Shown: positions 1 to 6,202, counted from the stretch's first letter. The stretch: DNA of 9,337 bases from Bacteroidales bacterium GP3 (GCA_001701075.1 DAAK01000133.1:1-9337), one strand, 5' to 3'. Numbers and translations: made by a program. Notes: generated by a model not told the origin, from the sequence alone.

Positions 1-4
1 TGTG

Positions 5-35
5 CAAAATTAATAAAAAATCTCTAAACCTACAA
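5..35 (-). promoter_or_regulatory. Bacteroidetes-type promoter firing leftward out of the window
   Basis: Read on the minus strand, TTG at 35-33 is followed by exactly 20 nt and then TAATTTTG at 12-5. This fits the Bacteroidetes housekeeping consensus (-33 TTG, about 19-20 nt, -7 TAnnTTTG). The spacing and the -7 octamer are the same as in the chromate transporter promoter at 4931-4961, and both read TTAATTTTGCA across the -7 box. It lies immediately beyond the transketolase terminator, so it probably starts a new minus-strand gene just left of the window. Transcription would begin at about the window edge. The target gene is not visible. Confidence 0.6.
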
Positions 36-38
36 TAA

Positions 39-65
39 AAAAAGACGTGAAATTCACGTCTTTTT
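39..65. terminator. Rho-independent terminator after transketolase
   Basis: A perfect 12-bp stem (39-50 with 54-65) has a 3-nt loop. It has a GACGTGA core and A/T-only outer pairs. On the minus strand it ends in a run of U (the complement of the A run at 37-43), the classic layout for ending a transcript coming from transketolase. The symmetric A and T runs mean it could also act in the plus direction. It is followed by a separate leftward promoter, which fits a transcription-unit boundary. Confidence 0.85.
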
Positions 66-86
66 AAGTATTATTCAAATTATATC

Positions 87-108
87 CAACTTTCGCTTGC
101 GAAAGTTG
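87..108. repeat. Perfect 10-bp palindromic hairpin in the transketolase 3' spacer
   Basis: CAACTTTCGC at 87-96 and GCGAAAGTTG at 99-108 are exact reverse complements separated by TT. In RNA this would fold as a 9-bp stem with a CUUG (plus) or CAAG (minus) tetraloop. On the minus strand it is followed by a U-poor stretch, so it is not a textbook terminator. It may be an accessory 3'-end hairpin of the transketolase mRNA or a copy of a dispersed palindromic repeat. A single window cannot decide. Confidence 0.6.
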
Positions 109-110
109 AT

Positions 111-135
111 GTTTAATTGTTTAATCGTTTAAGAT
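111..135 (+). repeat. Three-unit 8-bp tandem array, left arm of an inverted pair
   Basis: After a leading G, the units TTTAATTG (112-119), TTTAATCG (120-127) and TTTAAGAT (128-135) follow in exact 8-bp register with point differences between units. The same unit types occur in inverse orientation at 165-196. GTTTAATTGTTTA at 111-123 is the exact reverse complement of 165-177. Confidence 0.7.
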
Positions 136-164
136 TCTTTTGGTTTTCTCAGTCATAAATAAAC

Positions 165-196
165 TAAACAATTAAACGATTTTACGATTAAACTAT
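165..196 (-). repeat. Four-unit 8-bp tandem array running into the transketolase stop codon
   Basis: On the plus strand the units are TAAACAAT, TAAACGAT, TTTACGAT and TAAACTAT (165-172, 173-180, 181-188, 189-196), in perfect register. The last unit contains the TAG stop codon of transketolase (complement of 193-195). Together with 111-135 it can fold in the transketolase mRNA as a 13-bp stem (111-123 with 165-177). An alternative 10-bp register pairs 123-132 with 172-181. It could protect the 3' end or act in termination, but that is inference. Confidence 0.7.
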
Positions 197-2223
197 TCGG
201 CGAGGAAAGACTTCACCTTTGCAAGCACATTGTCGACGGTGTAACCGAACTTCTCGTCGAGCACCTTAGCAGGTGCAGATGCTCCGAAACGTTCCATACC
301 GAAGATTTCCCAATCACCCTTCATGACTGGATAAAGTGATGCAGGAAGACCGGCCGTAATACCAAACACCTTGACTCCTGATGGGATCACTTCATTTTTG
401 TAAGCCTTAGGCTGACGGCAGAATAGACCTACAGAAGGAACAGAAACCACACGGGCTCCGATACCCTCTTCACCAAGTTTCTCAGCTACATGATATGCAA
501 GAGCAACTTCAGAACCGTTAGCTACGAGCACCACCTTAGTGTTGGGAGCGTCATAAACGACGTAGCCACCCATGTCAGCCTTGCGGGCTTCAGCAGCGCG
601 ATCGTCAGCAGGAATGTCTTCGAGGTTCTGACGAGAAAGGACAAGCACTGTCGGAGACTTCTTGTTTTCAAGAGCAATACGGTAGCTTTCCACTGTCTCT
701 GCGCTGTCGCAAGGACGAAGCACGAGAGCTGCCTGATGACCAGCGAGATTATCCATCTGCTCGAGAAGACGGATCTGTGCCTCCTGCTCTACGGGCTCAT
801 GAGTCGGGCCGTCCTCACCTACACGGAATGCATCGTGAGTGAAGATGAACTTAACAGGAAGTTCCATGAGAGCTGCCATACGGATAGCTGGCTTCATATA
901 GTCGGAGAATACGAAGAATGTGCCGCAAGCTGCGATGCAACCACCATGGAGAGCGATACCATTGCAGATACAAGCCATAGTAAGCTCAGCAACGCCGCTC
1001 TGGAGGAATGCTCCTGAGAAATCTCCCTTCACAAAAGCATGAGTCTTCTTTAGGAAGCCGTCGGTCTTGTCAGAGTTTGCAAGGTCGGCAGAGCTTACGA
1101 TCATATTGTGTACATGATCAGCAAGGAATGAAAGGACTGCAGCTGAAGAAGCACGGGAAGCCATATTAGGCTTGAGTGCCACCTTAGTCCAGTCAAGGTC
1201 AGGAAGCTTGCCGTCGAGCCAATTCTGAAGGGTCTTGGCTTCTTCAGGATTCTTAGCTGCCCACTCAGCATATTTAGCCTTACGCTCTTTTGCATAAGCG
1301 ATGAGTTGTTCGCGACGGTCGGCATAAAGTTTCTTTACGTCGTCCCAGATCTGCCAAGGATTCTGTGGGTCACCACCGAGGTTAGCCACAGTCTTGTCCA
1401 TATCAGCACCTGCAGCTGAAAGCGGCTGTCCGTGAGTGTTTACATGTCCTTCGAGGCTTGAGCCGTCGGCAGCGACTGTCTTGCGTGCCATTACAGTGTG
1501 GCCGATGATGAGAGTAGGACGCTCCTTCTCTTCGCGTGCAGTCTCAATAGCACCTGCGATAGCGAGAGGATCAGTGCCGTCTACTTCAATGACATTCCAA
1601 TTCCAAGCACGATATTTTGCTGCGGTATCCTCAGAAGTCACTTCCTTAACTTTAGTGGAAAGCTGAACCTCGTTGCTGTCGTAGAACATGATGAGGTTGT
1701 GCAGACCGAGATTGCCTGCAATACGTCCAGCTCCCTGGGAGATTTCTTCCTGAATGCCACCGTCGGAAATAAATGCGTAGGTTTTGTGCTCTACTACCTC
1801 ACCGAAGCGGGCTGCGAGGAAACGCTCTGCAATTGCACATCCGATTGCAAACACGTGGCCCTGACCAAGAGGACCAGAGCTATTTTCAACACCACGGCTT
1901 ACTTCAAGTTCCGGATGACCGGGAGTTGCTGAGCCCCACTGACGGAAACCCTGAAGTTCCTCGATAGTGTACTTTCCAGTAAGTGCAAGAACAGAATAGA
2001 GCATAGTGCTCATATGTCCTGGATCAAGGAAGAAACGGTCGCGAGCGAACCAATTGGGATCTTCCGGGTCATAGTTGAGGAAAGAAGAGTAAAGAACGTT
2101 GACAAAGTCAGCGCCGCCCATAGCGCCACCGGGGTGGCCAGATTTTGCTTTTTCTACCATCTCGGCAATAAGGACACGCATATTGTCCGCGCCGCGGGTA
2201 AGAAGGTTTGGATCTAAGGTCAT
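193..2223 (-). CDS. tkt: Transketolase
   Basis: This is cytosolic transketolase (676 aa, a normal bacterial length). It transfers two-carbon ketol units between pentose-phosphate sugars using thiamine diphosphate and Mg2+. The N-terminal pyrophosphate-binding domain has SGHPGG at 28-33 (H30), H70, H103 and GPLGQG at 117-122. The metal and pyrophosphate motif runs from D154 to N184. The usual GDG reads S153-D154-G155, and the following residues are IQEE instead of the MEG common in E. coli-type enzymes. The pyrimidine domain carries the catalytic glutamate in GVAE (E413) and the substrate-binding run THDAFRVGEDGPTHEP at 462-477. A C-terminal domain completes the protein. The start at 2223 gives a normal N-terminus; the leader is AT-rich with no Shine-Dalgarno sequence. 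It is the last gene of the minus-strand cluster, 45 nt behind the permease, with a terminator at 39-65. Confidence 0.96.
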   Translation of the reverse strand: MTLDPNLLTRGADNMRVLIAEMVEKAKSGHPGGAMGGADFVNVLYSSFLNYDPEDPNWFARDRFFLDPGHMSTMLYSVLALTGKYTIEELQGFRQWGSATPGHPELEVSRGVENSSGPLGQGHVFAIGCAIAERFLAARFGEVVEHKTYAFISDGGIQEEISQGAGRIAGNLGLHNLIMFYDSNEVQLSTKVKEVTSEDTAAKYRAWNWNVIEVDGTDPLAIAGAIETAREEKERPTLIIGHTVMARKTVAADGSSLEGHVNTHGQPLSAAGADMDKTVANLGGDPQNPWQIWDDVKKLYADRREQLIAYAKERKAKYAEWAAKNPEEAKTLQNWLDGKLPDLDWTKVALKPNMASRASSAAVLSFLADHVHNMIVSSADLANSDKTDGFLKKTHAFVKGDFSGAFLQSGVAELTMACICNGIALHGGCIAACGTFFVFSDYMKPAIRMAALMELPVKFIFTHDAFRVGEDGPTHEPVEQEAQIRLLEQMDNLAGHQAALVLRPCDSAETVESYRIALENKKSPTVLVLSRQNLEDIPADDRAAEARKADMGGYVVYDAPNTKVVLVANGSEVALAYHVAEKLGEEGIGARVVSVPSVGLFCRQPKAYKNEVIPSGVKVFGITAGLPASLYPVMKGDWEIFGMERFGASAPAKVLDEKFGYTVDNVLAKVKSFLAE

Positions 2224-2268
2224 AGTTGTGACTTAATTAAAAATTATATATTATACCTGAAAAATTCA

Positions 2269-3621
2269 TTAACCGGCATTGAGCACCTCGTCTTCGTTGA
2301 TTTCGTCGACTGGGATATCAGTATTGACATTCTTGCTGCCTACTACTGCATAGAAGAAGATGTATGCCACCATGGCAAATACGAGCCAATAGCTGCTGAC
2401 ATAATCGCCTGTAGTGCGAGCGATCCAGTCCTGGATAAACGGCATGACACCTCCACCGACTACCATTGTCATAAAGAGGCCGGAAGCCTTTGCTGTATAT
2501 TTGCCGAGACCTTCAGTAGCAAGATTGAAGATACCACCCCACATTACTGAAGTACAGATACCACAAAGGAAAAGGAACAAGCACTTCAAAGGAACAAGAC
2601 CACTGGTAATGTTAAGAGCCGGGATACTTGGAGAGTTGAAGGTGACAGATTCAGGAAGAAGAATAGCAGTCAAAAGGAATGCCATAGCGATAGAAGACAC
2701 CACGATGAGCTGCAGACGAGTTGACACCTTGCCGCTTATGGCAGAACTTACGATACGTCCTACAAGCATGAGGAGCCAGTAAAGAGCAGCGAGTGAACCT
2801 GCCACTGCAGCTGCACCTTCAAATGGCATACGGCTTATCCATGCGTTCATCTCACCCGGGATACCGATTTCTACACCTACATAGAAGAAAATAGCTATGA
2901 TACCGAGTTTACAGTGACGGAATGATAAAGGACTGTGCTCATAAGTAGCCTTGCTAAGGTTTTTCTGAGGTTCCTCAATCTTAATGAAGGATATCACTAT
3001 GAAAGCTGCCACAAAGATGACAATGCCTGTGATTACCAAAGGAGCAACTGTTGCCATGGATGTTTCCTTGGTGAGTGTACCCACGAGTACACCTACAAGC
3101 ATCGGGGTGAGTGTGCCGGAAAGTGAGTTAAGGGAGCCGCCCATCTGAACGAGCTGGTTGCCCTTGTTGCCACCGCCACCAAGAAGGTTAAGCATCGGGT
3201 TTACAACTGTGTTGAGCATGCAAACGCAAAAACCGCAGACGAGTGCACCAAGAAGATAGATGAAGAGGTTGAGAGTTGTAGCTGAAGCTCCTTCGCCGTA
3301 TACCACAACATCATTTCCTACATAGCTTGAAAGAAGCTGTATGGTAAGGCCAATTGCACCGACTGCAAGAGCTATCAGCGCTGTCTTTTTATAACCATAC
3401 TTGATAAGCATATTACCCGCAGGAATACCCATAAAAAGGTAAGCGGTAAAGTTCATAAGGTTACCTGCCATACCAGCCCATTCATATCTGAAACCCCAGA
3501 TATTGCCGAAAGGAGCTGCCATATTGGTAACGAAGGAAATCATCGCGAAGATAAAGAACATCGTGATGATAGCAACCGTACGCCCCTGCTGAGGAGCCTG
3601 CACTGCTGTCGTTTTGCTCAT
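2269..3621 (-). CDS. MFS permease, FucP/glucose-galactose-type sugar transporter family
   Basis: This is a 450-aa inner-membrane protein with about 12 hydrophobic segments, roughly 17-36, 51-72, 79-99, 115-137, 163-182, 193-213, 238-256, 270-292, 303-322, 344-362, 376-396 and 409-428. The overall pattern matches the fucose/glucose-galactose branch of the major facilitator superfamily: NPM in segment 4 (141-143), an acidic segment 7 reading YVGVEIGIPGEMNAW (247-261), and a mid-length external loop at about 323-343. The C-terminal tail (431-450) is acidic and soluble. The positions that appear to match the two titratable residues of E. coli FucP (D46 and E135) are alanine (35/36) and asparagine (137), so the coupling mechanism may differ. 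The substrate is unknown; a monosaccharide or amino sugar is likely from family membership. It sits between the YggS gene (51-nt gap) and transketolase (45-nt gap) with no terminator in either gap. Confidence 0.85.
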   Translation of the reverse strand: MSKTTAVQAPQQGRTVAIITMFFIFAMISFVTNMAAPFGNIWGFRYEWAGMAGNLMNFTAYLFMGIPAGNMLIKYGYKKTALIALAVGAIGLTIQLLSSYVGNDVVVYGEGASATTLNLFIYLLGALVCGFCVCMLNTVVNPMLNLLGGGGNKGNQLVQMGGSLNSLSGTLTPMLVGVLVGTLTKETSMATVAPLVITGIVIFVAAFIVISFIKIEEPQKNLSKATYEHSPLSFRHCKLGIIAIFFYVGVEIGIPGEMNAWISRMPFEGAAAVAGSLAALYWLLMLVGRIVSSAISGKVSTRLQLIVVSSIAMAFLLTAILLPESVTFNSPSIPALNITSGLVPLKCLFLFLCGICTSVMWGGIFNLATEGLGKYTAKASGLFMTMVVGGGVMPFIQDWIARTTGDYVSSYWLVFAMVAYIFFYAVVGSKNVNTDIPVDEINEDEVLNAG

Positions 3622-3672
3622 GATTTAATTTTTTTAATGTTAATGTTAGTATTTTATTATATTTTTTCTTTC

Positions 3673-4335
3673 TCAGTATTGGCGTTGTCCGAAGATTGCA
3701 GTCCCTATCCTTACGAGATTGGAACCTTCTTCCACGGCTATTTCCCAATCTCCAGACATACCCATAGAGACAATGTCGAAGCCACGCAAGTCTGGTGCTA
3801 TATCCAGAATTCTCTTATGAGTATCTGCAATTGTATGGAAATCTTCACGCACACGATCCATATTGTCTGTGTTTGATGCCATACCCATCACTCCGCAGAT
3901 ATGGGTAGCCTTAAGCTGTTCAAATTCCCGATTTGAGAAATATTCCAACAACTCCTCCGGATAGAAACCAAATTTTGTTTCCTCTCTGGCCACATGGAGT
4001 TGCATCAGCACATTTGTGACAACTCCTGCCTTTTCTGACTCCTTGTCAATGAGTTCGAGAAGGCGAATACTGTCCACACTCTCTATCAGAGAAGTTTTCC
4101 CTATTAGTTGACGCACCTTGTTAGTCTGCAAATGACCGATGAAATGCCATTTGATGTCTGTCGGAAGCACCTTGATTTTCTCGAGCAGTTCCTGTACACG
4201 ACTTTCACCGAAGATACGCTGTCCGGAATCATATGCTTCCTTTACTGCCTCAGCAGGATGAAACTTACTTACCGCGCAAAGTGCGACCCCCTCAGGGAGC
4301 ATAGCATGAATCTTTTTTATCTCTTCAGCTATCAT
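3673..4335 (-). CDS. YggS/PROSC-family pyridoxal phosphate-binding protein
   Basis: This 220-aa protein belongs to the YggS/PLPBP family. These are single-domain alanine-racemase-like TIM barrels that bind PLP without known catalytic activity and help balance vitamin B6 and amino/keto-acid pools in the cytosol. The PLP lysine is K24 in AVSKFHP. Other family signatures are FGESRVQE (42-49), WHFIGHLQTNKVR (63-75), the CGVMGMA segment (147-153), SMGMSGDWEIAVEEGSN (190-206), which binds the phosphate, and RIGTAIFG (209-216). The length is slightly short but complete. The start at 4335 leaves only nine residues before the first barrel strand region. It lies 44 nt behind the DUF4494 gene, and that gap is mostly a 7-bp tandem array sitting where a ribosome would load. 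Confidence 0.93.
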   Translation of the reverse strand: MIAEEIKKIHAMLPEGVALCAVSKFHPAEAVKEAYDSGQRIFGESRVQELLEKIKVLPTDIKWHFIGHLQTNKVRQLIGKTSLIESVDSIRLLELIDKESEKAGVVTNVLMQLHVAREETKFGFYPEELLEYFSNREFEQLKATHICGVMGMASNTDNMDRVREDFHTIADTHKRILDIAPDLRGFDIVSMGMSGDWEIAVEEGSNLVRIGTAIFGQRQY

Positions 4336-4341
4336 GGTTTT

Positions 4342-4369
4342 AGTCTTTAGTCTTCAGTCTTGTGTCTTA
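4342..4369 (-). repeat. Four-unit 7-bp tandem array directly upstream of the YggS start
   Basis: Plus-strand units AGTCTTT, AGTCTTC, AGTCTTG and TGTCTTA follow in exact 7-bp register. In the mRNA sense (minus) this is a run of AAGACT-type units ending six nucleotides before the YggS ATG. It fills most of the 44-nt spacer between the DUF4494 stop and the YggS start, including the translation-initiation region. A change in copy number would alter leader length by 7 nt per unit. Confidence 0.75.
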
Positions 4370-4379
4370 GGAAAACTGA

Positions 4380-4844
4380 TTAAGCGGGAGATGCGGTCTT
4401 TTCAGGAGCGTCATATTCATATGGATACACATCCATAAGAGGAGTCTCTGTGATAGATGCTATCTGATAGTCGGCCATTGTGCCTTTCATGCCATCTTGA
4501 AAGCGTCCAAGTGCATTCTCAAAGTCACCGGCCTGCACAAGTATGAAGCTTGCCGACTTCTTCTCCTTGCCACTTTTCTCATCAAGAGTGATGAAGTTCA
4601 CCTTCACCATATAATATTTATCTGCGTAGTCAGACTCATCGAAAAATATCTCGGAAATCTTAGTCTTTTTTACAGCTGAAACTGAAAACTCACCGGAGAT
4701 ATAGGGTGTGATCTTCTCGATGATGCGAGCCTCTGCATCTGTAAATGTCAAAGCATCTACAAGATAAGGTTCGTTGACTTTCTTCACCGCGCCATTTTCT
4801 TGCATGCGGTCATATCTAATTTTGGTTTCAAACCAGAGTGCCAT
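4380..4844 (-). CDS. DUF4494 family protein, function unknown
   Basis: This 154-aa soluble protein has no signal peptide or membrane segment. I recognise it as the Bacteroidetes family DUF4494 from the N-terminus MALWFETKIRYDR, the EPYLVDALTFTDAEARI run at 25-41, and the later KYYMVKVNFITLDEKSGKEK segment (77-96). It also has a conserved F-x-x-AL motif at 108-112 and a PLMDVYPYEY motif near the C-terminus (135-144). The fold appears to be mixed alpha/beta with a lysine-rich middle. No catalytic residues can be proposed. It is the first gene of the minus-strand unit, about 40 nt after its predicted transcription start, and directly upstream of the YggS gene. I recall that order from other Bacteroidales genomes but cannot verify it here. 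Confidence 0.85.
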   Translation of the reverse strand: MALWFETKIRYDRMQENGAVKKVNEPYLVDALTFTDAEARIIEKITPYISGEFSVSAVKKTKISEIFFDESDYADKYYMVKVNFITLDEKSGKEKKSASFILVQAGDFENALGRFQDGMKGTMADYQIASITETPLMDVYPYEYDAPEKTASPA

Positions 4845-4891
4845 TACTTGAAATTTTAGGTTATTTTACTTCCACATACCGTGGGCAACTG

Positions 4892-4925
4892 CAAAGTTAG
4901 CAATAATTTTTGAAAAATCCTCAAA
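4892..4925 (-). promoter_or_regulatory. Promoter of the DUF4494-YggS-permease-tkt unit
   Basis: On the minus strand TAACTTTG at 4899-4892 matches the Bacteroidetes -7 box TAnnTTTG exactly and continues as GCA, as is common in this phylum. A TTTTG at 4926-4922 could be the -33 element, but the spacer is 22 nt, longer than the usual 19-20. Transcription would start near 4885, about 40 nt before the DUF4494 ATG. It partly interleaves with the oppositely directed promoter at 4931-4961. Confidence 0.6.
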
Positions 4926-4930
4926 ATTGC

Positions 4931-4961
4931 TTGCCAAATAATGCAGGAAAAATTAATTTTG
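4931..4961 (+). promoter_or_regulatory. Promoter of the chromate transporter-folC unit
   Basis: TTG at 4931-4933, a 20-nt spacer and TAATTTTG at 4954-4961 match the Bacteroidetes housekeeping promoter form. The predicted start is near 4967, giving a leader of less than 20 nt before the ATG at 4985. The leader is A-rich with no Shine-Dalgarno sequence. Its -33 element lies only 5 nt from the -33 candidate of the opposite promoter, so the two polymerase sites are back to back. Confidence 0.7.
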
Positions 4962-4984
4962 CAACCTGAAACAAAAATATACCT

Positions 4985-5554
4985 ATGGGAATATACGGAC
5001 AACTTTTTACGACCTTCATGAAAATTGGGGCATTCACCTTCGGAGGTGGATGGGCCATGATTTCCATTATCGAGAAAGAGATTGTAGACAAACATCATTG
5101 GATAGAGCGGGAAGAATTTCTTGATCTTCTTGCCATTGCCCAATCTCTGCCAGGAATACTTGCCGTCAATATAGCCACATCTATAGGAGATCGGCTGAAA
5201 GGGATGAAGGGTGGCATAGTGGCTGCCTTAGGCACAATCCTCCCCTCCTTCTTTATCATACTTGCAATAGCCATTTTCCTGACTCCCGAGACTATTAAGA
5301 ACAGCCATGTGCTCAGCAGCATCTTCATGGGAATCAGGCCTGCTGTTGTGGCCTTGATCATTGCTCCGGTTATCACGACAGCCAAGGCTGCCAAGCTCAG
5401 GCTCACCACAATTTGGATTCCTGCTCTGGCCGCTCTTGTAATTTCGCTTGATATGGGCATTATCTCCAACCCTATCACATGGATTGCACTCGGAGCTGTC
5501 GGAGGCTACGCACATTGGGAATATACGAGGAGGAAGTTGAGAGTTGAGAGTTGA
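4985..5554 (+). CDS. ChrA-type (CHR family) transporter, first half-size subunit
   Basis: This 189-aa integral membrane protein is one half of a split chromate-ion-transporter (CHR) family transporter. CHR proteins are either about 400-aa fusions or pairs of half-size proteins. Visible family motifs are KIGAFTFGGGWAMI (13-26), an acidic/basic stretch IIEKEIVDKHHW (28-39), and AIAQSLPGILAVNIATSIG (50-68). The latter is the SQ-x-x-PGP-like motif with the last proline replaced by isoleucine. About 5-6 membrane segments follow, including 76-99, 117-132 and 143-175. The predicted promoter and short leader support the ATG at 4985. The last residues, LRVES, and the stop codon are encoded by a 7-bp tandem repeat, so the C-terminus may be recent. 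The family name does not prove chromate transport; the physiological anion in gut anaerobes is unknown. The gene is followed 32 nt later by its partner. Confidence 0.88.
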   Translation: MGIYGQLFTTFMKIGAFTFGGGWAMISIIEKEIVDKHHWIEREEFLDLLAIAQSLPGILAVNIATSIGDRLKGMKGGIVAALGTILPSFFIILAIAIFLTPETIKNSHVLSSIFMGIRPAVVALIIAPVITTAKAAKLRLTTIWIPALAALVISLDMGIISNPITWIALGAVGGYAHWEYTRRKLRVES

Positions 5555-5584
5555 GGGTTGGTATTCAAAATTCAAAATTATTAA
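5536..5584 (+). repeat. Seven-bp-period composite array across the stop of the first ChrA gene
   Basis: Seven consecutive 7-mers keep one register: GTTGAGA (5536), GTTGAGA (5543), GTTGAGG (5550), GTTGGTA (5557), TTCAAAA (5564), TTCAAAA (5571) and TTATTAA (5578). The array changes unit type in the middle without losing phase and ends two bases before the ATG of the second subunit. It supplies the final five codons and the TGA stop of the first subunit (5552-5554). Confidence 0.75.
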
Positions 5585-5586
5585 AT

Positions 5587-6195
5587 ATGTCAATATACCT
5601 TAAAATGATATGGGCCTATCTGAAAATAGGCATTTTCGGATTTGGCGGCGGTTATGCAATGCTCTCCCTCGTCGAAAGGGAAGTTGTAGGCCCAGGATGG
5701 ATATCCGAACAGATGTTTACAGATATAGTTGCCATCTCCCAGATGACACCAGGTCCCATAGGAATCAATTCGGCCACATACATAGGTTATGTCGCTCCCG
5801 GACAGGTGACTGGTGGAGAACTTGCTTCCCCCTTATGGGGTATTCTTGGCAGCATACTTTGCACATTGGCGGTGACGGTGCCATCTTTTCTCCTTGTCAT
5901 CAAGGCTTCACATTTCATCCGTAAACACAACGAAAGTGGTGTGATAAAAGCCATTTTTGCAGGTTTGCGCCCGGTAGTGGTAGGATTAATTGCTTCAGCA
6001 GCCATAATGCTGATGAACTGGGCCAATTTCTCGCCCGACCATGATACAAGAACGCTCATATTCAGCATCGCCATATGCGCGGTATCATTTTGTCTCGTAT
6101 ATTTTAAGATTCCATACAAAGGCAAGAAAGTGGGACTTCACCCAATTTTAGTCATTTGCCTGATGGGACTTACAGGATTCATACTTTATTATTGA
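5587..6195 (+). CDS. ChrA-type (CHR family) transporter, second half-size subunit
   Basis: This 202-aa membrane protein is the partner half of the split CHR transporter. It repeats the family layout of the first subunit: LKIGIFGFGGGYAMLSLVEREVV (12-34), then AISQMTPGPIGINSATYIG (49-67) with the full SQ-x-TPGP motif, a GILGSILCTLAVTVPSFLL segment (85-103), and FAGLRPVVVGLIASAA (124-139). Three further hydrophobic stretches run to residue 202. I chose ATG 5587 over an upstream in-frame TTG at 5551. The extra 12 codons would be entirely repeat-derived, while MSIYLKMIWAYLKIG fits the family N-terminus. The two subunits are clearly homologous but divergent, consistent with an antiparallel heterodimer as proposed for paired CHR proteins. 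The stop is 7 nt before folC. Confidence 0.88.
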   Translation: MSIYLKMIWAYLKIGIFGFGGGYAMLSLVEREVVGPGWISEQMFTDIVAISQMTPGPIGINSATYIGYVAPGQVTGGELASPLWGILGSILCTLAVTVPSFLLVIKASHFIRKHNESGVIKAIFAGLRPVVVGLIASAAIMLMNWANFSPDHDTRTLIFSIAICAVSFCLVYFKIPYKGKKVGLHPILVICLMGLTGFILYY

Positions 6196-6202
6196 CACCA
6201 AC

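Noticed and set aside
111..196. CRISPR-like array
   Set aside because: Units are only 8 bp with no spacers and no cas genes nearby.
490..1017. Open 175-codon plus-strand frame opposite transketolase
   Set aside because: It lies wholly antisense to a clearly conserved gene, has no promoter or recognisable domain and is cysteine- and histidine-rich in the manner of a shadow frame.
1498..1932. Open 144-codon plus-strand frame opposite the transketolase N-terminal half
   Set aside because: It is antisense to conserved thiamine diphosphate-binding sequence, its composition is unlike a real protein and there is no initiation context.
3634..3651. TTAATG repeated twice plus TTAGTA before the permease
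   Set aside because: A 6-bp period with two exact copies in an A/T-rich spacer is within what chance gives.
4845..4984. Riboswitch or structured leader in the divergent region
   Set aside because: The predicted leaders are about 40 nt and under 20 nt, too short for a known riboswitch, and I see no conserved fold.
5095..5478. Minus-strand frame opposite the first ChrA subunit
   Set aside because: It mirrors membrane-segment codons of a conserved gene and has no promoter and no family resemblance.
5551..5586. TTG start at 5551 for the second ChrA subunit, overlapping the first gene's stop
   Set aside because: The extra 12 codons are entirely repeat-derived. ATG 5587 gives a normal family N-terminus.
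4985..6195. Chromate-resistance island
   Set aside because: The two ChrA-type genes are embedded in a housekeeping context with folC, with no chrB regulator, reductase or mobile element, so resistance is not supported.
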